Origin: JBLMYQ01 sp050260055
Lineage (GTDB): Bacteria; Bacillota; Clostridia; Acetivibrionales; UBA4821
Direction of reading: 5' to 3'
Length of the DNA: 23,326 bases
NCBI GenBank assembly: GCA_050260055.1
Contig: JBLNBO010000013.1
Location: 1 to 23,326 of the forward strand
The notes below the pieces were generated by a model. It saw nothing but the letters and a program-made list of their open reading frames with translations, was not told the origin of the DNA and ran no database searches. The position numbers were made by a program, and so were the translations under genes. Shown piece after piece: positions 1 through 6,119 of the stretch; position 1 is the stretch's first letter, and every line of letters starts with the position of its first letter.

Positions 1-1092
1 AAGCTGGAGAGTGTTAGTACCGTTAGTAGAAGGAGCTGTTACTGTCAGTGTAGCACTGGATGTCTTGTATTGTGTTGTCTTGTAAGATTCATTGTTCCAA
101 CGGTAGCTTATGTCGTAAATACCGGAAGCGTCAGTAGCATTAATTGTTACAGTCGAACCGGCTGCAATACTGCTTCCAGATACAGGTGAAACTGTAACTG
201 TAGGAGGAGTATTGTCATTGCTTCCTATTGTATATGTATATGGAACCCAACCAGCAGTATTGTAACTTGTAGAGTTATCTCTTACATAAAGCTGGAGTAT
301 GTTAGTACCATTAGTAGAAGGAGCTGTTATCGCCTGTGTAGCACTGGATGTCTTGTATTGTGTTGTTTTGTAAGATTCATTGTTCCAACGGTAGCTTATG
401 TCGTAGATACCTGAACTATCTGTAGCATAAACAGTAACGTTTGAACCAGCTGAAATACTGTTCCCAGCAGAAGGTGAAACTGTAACAGTAGGGTTAGTAT
501 TATCATTGCTTCCTATTGTATATGTATATGAAACCCAACCAGCAGTATTGTAACTTGTAGAGTTATCTCTTACATAAAGCTTAAGTGTATGTGAACCTGA
601 TGAAGATGGAGCATTAAGACTAAGAGTAGCACTAGAAGTTTTGTATTGCTGAGTTTGATAAGAACCGCTATCCCAAAGATAGCTGATGTCATAAATACCA
701 TTGGCATCAGTAGCATAAACAGTAACGTTTGAGCCAGCTGAAATATTGTTTCCGGCAGAAGGTGAAACTGTAACTGTTGGATTAGTATAGTCGCTGCCGC
801 CACCAGAAGAGCCGCCAACTGTATATGTATATGAAACCCAACCAGCAGTATTGTAACTTGTAGAGTTATCTCTTACATAAAGCTTAAGTGTATGTGAGCC
901 TGATGAAGATGGAGCATTAAGACTAAGAGTAGCAGTGGATGTCTTATATTGAATAGTTTTATAAGAGCCACTGTCCCAAAGATAGCTTATATCATATATT
1001 CCGGAGCTATCTGATGCATAAACTGTAATAGCTGCGTTCGCAGAAACGCTGCTTCCAGAACTAGGAGATACATTAACGGTTGCTGGTGTAGA
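1..1092 (-). repeat. Tandem repeat array, about 96 codons per unit, 3.7 units
   Basis: In coding order the units are about 1092-787, 786-502, 501-214 and 213-1. A shared anchor (tgtaacttgtagagttatct on the plus strand) begins at 261, 549 and 852. Spacing is therefore 288 and 303 bases, the longer one because of a GGSSGGGSDY linker after unit 1. About 110 bases around 530-640 and 830-945 differ at only about one position. Units 1 and 2 share LWDSGSY and SGSHTLKLYV, whereas units 3 and 4 share RWNNESY and NGTNxLQLYV. The array therefore looks like recent duplication or gene conversion within pairs. Confidence 0.93.
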
Positions 1093-1179
1093 ATCTGCAG
1101 CGAGCGATACAAACGGCATAACCATGAATGTAACTAGTACCATAATAAGTAGTGTGATTGATTTTCTTGTCGTTTTCAT
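1..1179 (-). CDS. Secreted Ig-like tandem-repeat protein (C-terminus outside window)
   Basis: The frame is open from an ATG at 1179 to the window edge, giving 393 residues with no stop, so the C-terminus is missing. The Shine-Dalgarno AGGGGG (1188-1193) sits 8 nt before the ATG. Residues 1-28 are a signal peptide: MKTTRK, a hydrophobic core, then SLAA before Asp29. The remainder is three full copies and one partial copy of a beta-rich repeat of about 96 residues. Each copy starts TVxVSPxxG, has GIYDISYxW in the middle, and ends with LYVRDNSTSYNTAGWVxYTYT. This looks like a bacterial Ig-like extracellular domain; I recognise no catalytic domain in the visible part. A cell-surface or secreted, possibly adhesive or substrate-binding role is inference. 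A wall anchor, S-layer homology domain or enzyme domain may lie beyond the edge. It is the last gene of a minus-strand run following a PilZ protein and a small membrane protein. Confidence 0.85.
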   Translation of the reverse strand, partial: MKTTRKSITLLIMVLVTFMVMPFVSLAADSTPATVNVSPSSGSSVSANAAITVYASDSSGIYDISYLWDSGSYKTIQYKTSTATLSLNAPSSSGSHTLKLYVRDNSTSYNTAGWVSYTYTVGGSSGGGSDYTNPTVTVSPSAGNNISAGSNVTVYATDANGIYDISYLWDSGSYQTQQYKTSSATLSLNAPSSSGSHTLKLYVRDNSTSYNTAGWVSYTYTIGSNDNTNPTVTVSPSAGNSISAGSNVTVYATDSSGIYDISYRWNNESYKTTQYKTSSATQAITAPSTNGTNILQLYVRDNSTSYNTAGWVPYTYTIGSNDNTPPTVTVSPVSGSSIAAGSTVTINATDASGIYDISYRWNNESYKTTQYKTSSATLTVTAPSTNGTNTLQL

Positions 1180-1254
1180 TAATATTTCCCCCTAACAAAA
1201 TTTTTAACGTTTTTTAATCTATATAAATTTAAAATACAATAAAGTAGGACTTGG

Positions 1255-1261
1255 TGTCGAA
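1255..1261. promoter_or_regulatory. Possible Spo0A box (TGTCGAA)
   Basis: TGTCGAA on the plus strand at 1255-1261 matches the established 0A-box core TGNCGAA exactly. It lies about 8-14 nt downstream of the inferred start of transcription for the repeat-protein gene. A Spo0A dimer bound there would be expected to repress. A 7-mer can occur by chance in AT-rich DNA, so this is a hypothesis supported mainly by its position. Confidence 0.35.
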
Positions 1262-1275
1262 AAAAACGATTTTGG

Positions 1276-1305
1276 ACTATAAATAAAGTTATTACCATTT
1301 TACAA
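1276..1305 (-). promoter_or_regulatory. Putative vegetative promoter of the repeat-protein gene
   Basis: Read on the minus strand, TTGTAA (1305-1300), an 18-nt spacer and TATAGT (1281-1276) match the sigma-A -35 (4 of 6) and -10 (5 of 6) boxes. Transcription would start near 1269, leaving a leader of about 90 nt before the ATG at 1179. I found no riboswitch-like structure in that leader. The call rests on motif match and placement only. Confidence 0.45.
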
Positions 1306-1378
1306 CCGTTTGGGATTTATTACAAGATATACAACATTACTTTTATGTTACAAGAATGTTAATTATATAATCCCAAGC

Positions 1379-1534
1379 TCACTGATTACGGTTAATTGTT
1401 GAAAATACAAAAAATATAATAATCAATATGTAGATTCCAGTAAACAGTTCAACATTATACCTAAATATGGAAAGATTTACAATTAAAAAAATAAACCCTA
1501 TTATTGCTATCCATGCTAGGATTCTCTTTAGCAT
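1379..1534 (-). CDS. Small two-helix membrane protein, 51 aa, unknown function
   Basis: A short frame starts with ATG at 1534 and ends with TGA at 1379. The Shine-Dalgarno TTGAGGTG lies 5-8 nt upstream. The product begins MLKRILAW and has two hydrophobic stretches, residues 6-24 (LAWIAIIGFIFLIVNLSIF) and 33-47. A short polar turn (RYNVEL) separates them and the tail is basic (NRNQ). This layout suggests a two-pass or hairpin membrane protein. It starts 45 bases after the PilZ gene on the same strand with no terminator between, so co-transcription is likely. I do not recognise a family. The good ribosome site and coherent hydrophobic pattern argue that it is a real gene, not chance. Confidence 0.65.
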   Translation of the reverse strand: MLKRILAWIAIIGFIFLIVNLSIFRYNVELFTGIYILIIIFFVFSTINRNQ

Positions 1535-1579
1535 AAAACACCTCAATAATTTTTTGCTATATTTTAGTATAATAACTTA

Positions 1580-2272
1580 TTATTCTGATTTATTCAATGT
1601 ATTTATATAGTTAAAATACATTTCGTCATCATATTGTTCGAGTACAGATAATAACTCGTTAAAATACCCCTCGGATTTTCTGTTTATATTCGCAATTTCG
1701 GCATCATAGATAAAGGAAGAACTTAAAGCTTTTTTCCTTAATATCTTAATAGCCATAGAAATAATTCTATCTTTAGATAAATAAATATTCAAACCTATTA
1801 CTTGCCCAATCTCAATGTCTGCTTTGGTCTTAAAAGAGATGCCGCCTCTGCTTATATTATTCGTAATTGCATAATAGTGCTTGGTTCTTACATCTGGTAT
1901 TGCATAACAGCATAGAGACACATCAAATCTAGGGTATGTCCTCCTGTTTTTTACTCTTTTTATTGAATAAACTCTTATTGTAATAGTACCAAAATTAATA
2001 TCAATATCTTCAACAGTTCCCCGCATAAGATATTCGTAGTCTTCATAAAAATATTTAAATTCAAGTACATCATCATTTGAAATATTGTTAACTAAATAGG
2101 TTACTTTAATTGCAATTTCGAAAGTATCAATTTCAACAGCGTATAATGTATTCTGAGTCCATTCAGTATCAGCAATGAATCTTGTTCTTATTTTGTTACC
2201 TTCTTTTAAAAAATCTCTTAAGCTAATAGTTACATCTTCAAAAGAAAAGTCAGAAATAAAATTCTCTGCCAT
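1580..2272 (-). CDS. PilZ-domain protein, probable c-di-GMP receptor (YcgR-like)
   Basis: This 230-residue cytosolic protein has an N-terminal beta-rich region (about 10-105) resembling the YcgR-N flagellar-brake type, followed by a PilZ domain (about 108-215). Both c-di-GMP motifs are present: RxxxR as R111-TYP-R115 within NRRTYPRF, and NxSxxG as N139-I-S141-RG-G144. Proteins of this kind bind c-di-GMP and change motility, secretion or surface behaviour by protein contact. The target is not evident here, as no flagellar or cellulose genes are in the window. Shine-Dalgarno GAGG precedes the ATG at about 10 nt. Upstream is the beta-CASP RNase gene, separated by a strong terminator; downstream are the small membrane protein and the secreted repeat protein, which could belong to the same c-di-GMP-responsive surface programme (inference). 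Confidence 0.88.
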   Translation of the reverse strand: MAENFISDFSFEDVTISLRDFLKEGNKIRTRFIADTEWTQNTLYAVEIDTFEIAIKVTYLVNNISNDDVLEFKYFYEDYEYLMRGTVEDIDINFGTITIRVYSIKRVKNRRTYPRFDVSLCCYAIPDVRTKHYYAITNNISRGGISFKTKADIEIGQVIGLNIYLSKDRIISMAIKILRKKALSSSFIYDAEIANINRKSEGYFNELLSVLEQYDDEMYFNYINTLNKSE

Positions 2273-2353
2273 AGTATTAAACCTCGCTATTCATATTGAA
2301 TAATTTAAATGCATAATGATTATATCATTAAGATATAGAAATTCAACAATTTA

Positions 2354-2414
2354 AAATAATATTATTACGCAAAAACGAGCCATCTTGGCTCGTTTTTGCG
2401 TAATAATATTATTT
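2354..2414 (-). terminator. Perfect 29-bp inverted repeat, intrinsic terminator
   Basis: The arms at 2354-2382 and 2386-2414 are perfect complements around a 3-nt loop (tct). The core ACGAGCCA/TGGCTCGT is flanked by A5 and T5, so the hairpin could terminate transcription in either direction. Its right arm overlaps the stop codon (TAA, 2415-2413) of the minus-strand beta-CASP RNase gene. It therefore ends that transcript and separates it from the PilZ gene. Confidence 0.9.
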
Positions 2415-4173
2415 ACCTTTTACCTTTTTTGACTCGTTTCTTTAATGAGTTGAATGAAGCTTTAAGTTTTGCGTTGCTGCTGAAAACATCATGCAGAGAT
2501 TTAGAGATTATCTCCATATCAGTGTCTGAAAGAACAGCAATCTGCTGATCGGAACTCTTTATAGTATTTATAAAGGATTCCAATTTTGCTAAGAAGTATA
2601 AAGCATCAAAAGAGTTTGAGGCAATATCTGATACTATGGGATTATGGATTTCGACAATTGTTTTCTCCGGGTCATCAGAGATTTCGAAATCTTTCGTAAC
2701 AGAATAACGGGCTCCAGGGTCTGGGATTATCACCTTATAATTTGCCTTTTCAAGTTCCTCGCTAAGTGCTGTAAGTGATTTTAATTCACCATGAACAAGA
2801 AAAGTAAAATCAGGAGGACTTTTAGTTTTCCTGGCAAATCGGAGCAAACCTTGTTGATCAGCGTGCGCAGAAAACTCGGGAATATTTTCGATTCTTGCCA
2901 ATACGGCAATTTGCTCATCGTTAATTTTGACGCTGATTTCACCGGAAAGTATTCTTCTTCCCAGAGTTCCTTGTGCCTGGTAACCGACAAAAACAACTGT
3001 GTTTTCGGGTTTCCATAAGTTGTGCTTTAAATGATGGCGGATTCTTCCAGCATTACACATTCCGCTTCCAGCGATAATTATCATAGGTGAATCTATTTCA
3101 TTAAGGTCTTGCGATTCCTGATGTGATTCAGTGACTCTAATATTAGGAAGCGAAAACGGATTAATATGGTTGCTTAAATAGTAATCCATATGTTCTCCAA
3201 GAATATACTTGAATCTGCCGGGATTGGTTTCAAACATCTCCCTGAAAACTCTGGTAACAGCACTACCCATTGGAGAATCAATAATGATGGGGACGCTTAG
3301 CAGCAACTTTCGATCCTCGGGAGGCAAAAATCTTAATGCCTGATTCAGAGCAAAGATTAATAATTGAAGTCTCCCAACAGTAAATGCAGGTATAAGAACC
3401 TTCCCACCTTTTTTGATTGTATCCAGAATAATTCTAGCCAAATCAAGATTTCTCGATTCCATTTCGATTGCTTGGTGAAGGGAAGCTCCATATGTTGATT
3501 CCATTATAAGTATATTCGGATGTTTGTTGAATCTGGAGGTAATTTTATTCCCTATATCACCTGAAAAAACCATAACTGCTTCGTCTCCATCTGGTTTGCG
3601 AATAGCAACTTCAATATAAGCTGAGCCTAGGATGTGTGCAGAATCTTTGAATACAATTTGAATTGTGCCGTCCATAAGGGAAAAAGCCTTTTTGCAGTTG
3701 ACAGGTTTGAAAATAGTCATGCATTCAATTGCATCCTCGGCGGTATAAAGAGGAGATACGGGTGCGAAGCCTTTCCTTTGATTCTTTTTGTTAGTATATT
3801 TTGCTTCCTCTTCTTGAATATGGCCGGAATCTGCCAGAATGATTCTACAGAGTTCGATGGTTTCTTTGGTAGCATAAACTGGCTTGTTGTAACCTCTTTT
3901 GAAAATGTGCGGGATTAGACCGCTGTGATCCAAATGCGCATGTGTCAGAAGAATAAAATCCAATTCATTGAGATCTTCCTGAGATAGTTTGTTGTAGTTT
4001 ATCTGGTAATTTTTTTGCTGATTTCCATTTTTCTGATACATTCCGCAATCAACTGCAAAGGTTACTTTGCCACTTTCGGTTCTAGCCCGAACAATGAATA
4101 ACGAACCTGTAACTTCCTTAGCTGCTCCTCTGAATTCGATGTTAAGGACTTCATTAATTATACTGCTTGTCAT
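2413..4173 (-). CDS. Beta-CASP metallo-beta-lactamase-fold RNase (Ysh1/COG1236 type)
   Basis: The protein has 586 residues from ATG at 4173. A GTG at 4182 is also in frame, but GAGAGGAA abuts it and is spaced about 9 nt from the ATG, so the ATG is preferred. Zinc ligands of the metallo-beta-lactamase fold are present: THAHLDHSG (H78, H80, D82, H83), H180 in SAHILGSA and D206 in FSGDIG. The beta-CASP insert follows, with MESTYG, IPAFTVGR, GSGMCNAGRIRHHL and a C-terminal LVHGE. These are the hallmarks of processing endo- or exoribonucleases of the CPSF73/Ysh1 branch, distinct from RNase J. About 90 residues beyond the RNase core, ending in a basic KKRVKKGKR tail, may help bind RNA. It probably acts on RNA in the cytosol; specific substrates are unknown. 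It is transcribed alone, divergent from folD. Confidence 0.9.
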   Translation of the reverse strand: MTSSIINEVLNIEFRGAAKEVTGSLFIVRARTESGKVTFAVDCGMYQKNGNQQKNYQINYNKLSQEDLNELDFILLTHAHLDHSGLIPHIFKRGYNKPVYATKETIELCRIILADSGHIQEEEAKYTNKKNQRKGFAPVSPLYTAEDAIECMTIFKPVNCKKAFSLMDGTIQIVFKDSAHILGSAYIEVAIRKPDGDEAVMVFSGDIGNKITSRFNKHPNILIMESTYGASLHQAIEMESRNLDLARIILDTIKKGGKVLIPAFTVGRLQLLIFALNQALRFLPPEDRKLLLSVPIIIDSPMGSAVTRVFREMFETNPGRFKYILGEHMDYYLSNHINPFSLPNIRVTESHQESQDLNEIDSPMIIIAGSGMCNAGRIRHHLKHNLWKPENTVVFVGYQAQGTLGRRILSGEISVKINDEQIAVLARIENIPEFSAHADQQGLLRFARKTKSPPDFTFLVHGELKSLTALSEELEKANYKVIIPDPGARYSVTKDFEISDDPEKTIVEIHNPIVSDIASNSFDALYFLAKLESFINTIKSSDQQIAVLSDTDMEIISKSLHDVFSSNAKLKASFNSLKKRVKKGKR

Positions 4174-4472
4174 CTTTAGCACTTCCTCTCTTATAACGTC
4201 TTAACTTTGAACAACTTTTTAATGCATGTACCCATACAATAATTATACTGACATGCAAGAATAAAAAAATTAAAGGAAAAAGACCGATTTGCCAATTAGA
4301 AGCTCATCTATATTTAATGAATATAAAACAAGCTGATTATATAAAAAATATAACTAAATAGCAAACTAAAATTTTCCTATTTAGAATCAAAAAAATTAAA
4401 TAATTTGTTTTAATATTTATTATTTGATGTTAGAATTGTATTGATTTTAAGGCGAATAGGAGAGTGAATGAT
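4174..4472. other. Divergent intergenic region between beta-CASP RNase gene and folD
   Basis: This AT-rich stretch of about 300 bases holds no credible gene. It must carry both divergent promoters. On the minus strand there is a TATAAT at 4247-4242 with no good -35 box. For folD I see only weak AT-rich candidates. An 8-bp inverted repeat, CTAAATAG (4354-4361) and CTATTTAG (4377-4384), could be an operator or chance. The folD Shine-Dalgarno AGGAG is at 4458-4462. Confidence 0.5.
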
Positions 4473-5330
4473 TTGCAGGCAAAAATTATGGATGGAAAAG
4501 CTCTTTCAAAAAAAATTAGAGAAGAAGTAAAGGAAGAAGTTGGTTTATTAAAACAAAAAGGAGTTGCTCCTGGACTTGCAGTTATAATAGTAGGCGAAGA
4601 CCCATCATCAAAAATATATGTTAATTTAAAGAAAAAAGCTTGTGAAGAAGTTGGGATGTTTTCTAAAGAATATTCTCTTGATGAAAATGTTACAGAACAA
4701 ACAATTAAAGAATTAATACAGGAACTTAACAAAAGTGAGAATATTCATGGCATATTACTGCAGCTGCCTTTACCAAAGCATCTAAATGAAAAGAAATTAT
4801 TAGAAGAGATTTCACCTGAAAAGGATGTTGATGGAATTCATCCAGTAAGTGCTGGAAAGTTACTGCTAGGGCAGGATAGTTTTGTTTCCTGTACACCAGC
4901 AGGGGTTATGGAAATGCTGAAGGAATACAATATTGATATTGAAGGAAAAGAATGCGTAATAATTGGAAGAAGTAATATTGTAGGAAAGCCTCAGTTCCAT
5001 CTTTTATTGAAAGAAAATGGCACAGTGACCATTTGCCATTCAAAAACAAAAGATCTCGCAAATGTTTGCAGGAGGGCAGATATTCTGGTTGCAGCTCTTG
5101 GTAGAGCAGAATTTATTAAAGGGGATATGATAAAAGAGGGAGCTGTTGTAATTGATGTTGGAATAAACCGTGATTTTGAAACCAACAAAATAAAAGGTGA
5201 TGTGGAGTTTAGTTCAGCGGTCCAGAAAGCATCATATATTACTCCAGTACCAGGCGGAATTGGCCCAATGACTATTGCAATGCTGTTAAAGAATACATTA
5301 AAAGCGTGTAAAGCTCATTATTGTATTTAA
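4473..5330 (+). CDS. folD: Bifunctional methylene-THF dehydrogenase / methenyl-THF cyclohydrolase
   Basis: FolD interconverts 5,10-methylene-, methenyl- and 10-formyl-tetrahydrofolate with NAD(P) in the cytosol, feeding purine and formyl-Met synthesis. Family motifs run in order: SKIYVNLKKKA with the catalytic Tyr-xxx-Lys, HGILLQLPLP, PEKDVDGIHP, CTPAGVMEML, IIGRSNIVGKP and the C-terminal PVPGGIGPMTIAMLLKNT. The preferred start is TTG at 4473 (285 residues, usual for FolD). AGGAG (4458-4462) is 10 nt upstream of it, and the resulting MQAKIMDGK matches the family N-terminus. A GTG at 4464 is in frame but only 1 nt from the Shine-Dalgarno. After VGKP the usual small-hydrophobic run is replaced by QFHLLL, a mild oddity. 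The next gene follows within 11 bases, implying one transcript. Confidence 0.95.
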   Translation: MQAKIMDGKALSKKIREEVKEEVGLLKQKGVAPGLAVIIVGEDPSSKIYVNLKKKACEEVGMFSKEYSLDENVTEQTIKELIQELNKSENIHGILLQLPLPKHLNEKKLLEEISPEKDVDGIHPVSAGKLLLGQDSFVSCTPAGVMEMLKEYNIDIEGKECVIIGRSNIVGKPQFHLLLKENGTVTICHSKTKDLANVCRRADILVAALGRAEFIKGDMIKEGAVVIDVGINRDFETNKIKGDVEFSSAVQKASYITPVPGGIGPMTIAMLLKNTLKACKAHYCI

Positions 5331-5341
5331 GGAGATTATTT

Positions 5342-5998
5342 GTGAGTTATATTGAAGAAGTATCGGAAATTGAGAAAATTATTTTGGATGCTAAATATAA
5401 ATTAATGATTAATAAGGGAAAAAAAGAGCAGCTGACGGAACAGCTTGAAATAATTAAAGAAAAATCTACTAAAAGCGACCACGATATTGATGTTTTTGAA
5501 CAGGTTAGAATGCTGCTGCAAAAAACATCGGATTACGCTAGAGAACAATCAAGAGTTAGGATTGAAGCATTGGTCACAAATTGTCTGCAGTTTATATTTG
5601 ATTCAAATATGGAATTTAGTATAGAGATTTCTGAGACAAGAGGACGCCCTGAAGCTGAGTTTTATGTTGTTTCTATTAGTGAAGGCCAAACTACAAAAAT
5701 GAGGCCTCAAGAAGCAAGAGGCGGAGGTGTTGTAGATATAATATCGCTTGCGCTTAGGTTAGCTATGCTTCAATGCAGCAGCGTAAATATTGATGGCCCT
5801 ATTATTCTTGATGAACCTGCCAAGCATGTTAGCGATGAATACATTACACAGGTTGCTGAATTTCTTAAACAGGTTAGTCTAACGTTCAACAGACAAGTGA
5901 TAATGGTCACGCACAATAGACATCTTACAGAAATAGCAGATAAATCCTTTAAAATTGAGCAAAATGACGGAAAAAGCTCTGTTATAATTGATTCTTGA
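5342..5998 (+). CDS. C-terminal half of a Rad50/SbcC/SMC-like ABC ATPase, stand-alone
   Basis: The protein has 218 residues from GTG at 5342, with GGAG 7 nt upstream; an upstream in-frame TTG at 5321 lies inside folD and has no ribosome site. Residues 1-80 are helical and coiled-coil-like. The remainder is the C-lobe of an ABC-type ATPase head: a signature-like EARGGGVVDIISLALRL (124-140), Walker B with catalytic Glu in PIILDEPAKH (D157, E158) and the H-loop VTHNRHL (H191). No Walker A exists in this protein, so alone it cannot form a complete nucleotide site. The window contains one protein with the complementary N-lobe, at 15988-17289 beside an Mre11/SbcD-like nuclease, making the two plausible partners in a DNA-end or DNA-repair machine. 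The pairing is inference. Its own coil is much shorter than that of the N-half. It is tightly linked to folD, and the stop overlaps the rny promoter. Confidence 0.8.
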   Translation: MSYIEEVSEIEKIILDAKYKLMINKGKKEQLTEQLEIIKEKSTKSDHDIDVFEQVRMLLQKTSDYAREQSRVRIEALVTNCLQFIFDSNMEFSIEISETRGRPEAEFYVVSISEGQTTKMRPQEARGGGVVDIISLALRLAMLQCSSVNIDGPIILDEPAKHVSDEYITQVAEFLKQVSLTFNRQVIMVTHNRHLTEIADKSFKIEQNDGKSSVIIDS

Positions 5999-6023
5999 CA
6001 CATTTTTCAAAAAAGATTAAAAT
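5995..6023 (+). promoter_or_regulatory. Strong sigma-A promoter for rny
   Basis: TTGACA (5995-6000, perfect -35), a 17-nt spacer and TAAAAT (6018-6023, 5 of 6 for the -10) form a near-consensus vegetative promoter. The -35 box overlaps the TGA stop of the preceding ATPase gene. Transcription would start near 6030, giving a leader of about 90 nt before the rny start region. Confidence 0.7.
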
Positions 6024-6119
6024 TAACGTATCCCAATGGCAATAAATATTAAATTGAAAGAAAAATGCTTTTTTGTTGGATAGAAAACGCATGAACATTG
6101 ATAATTGAATAAGAAGGAG

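Noticed and set aside
570..818. Minus-strand 82-codon frame within the repeat region
   Set aside because: It is an out-of-frame reading of the repeat-protein gene, whose true frame is open from 1179 to 1 with a signal peptide and periodic domains.
1..1092. The repeats as a CRISPR or intergenic DNA repeat array
   Set aside because: The period is a multiple of three, the frame is open throughout, and the repeats encode a conserved protein domain.
1180..1300. c-di-GMP riboswitch in the leader of the repeat-protein gene, suggested by the nearby PilZ gene
   Set aside because: None of the conserved GEMM core sequence or stems could be found in the leader on the minus strand.
2791..3918. Plus-strand open frames of 75 and 94 codons inside the beta-CASP RNase gene
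   Set aside because: They are antisense shadows of a well-supported gene, with no ribosome sites and no recognisable protein features.
4173..4182. GTG at 4182 as start of the beta-CASP RNase gene
   Set aside because: The Shine-Dalgarno GAGAGGAA touches this GTG; the ATG at 4173 has proper spacing.
4354..4384. Inverted repeat CTAAATAG/CTATTTAG as operator or terminator
   Set aside because: Short, AT-only apart from one G/C per arm, with a 15-nt gap and no T run; likely chance in AT-rich intergenic DNA.
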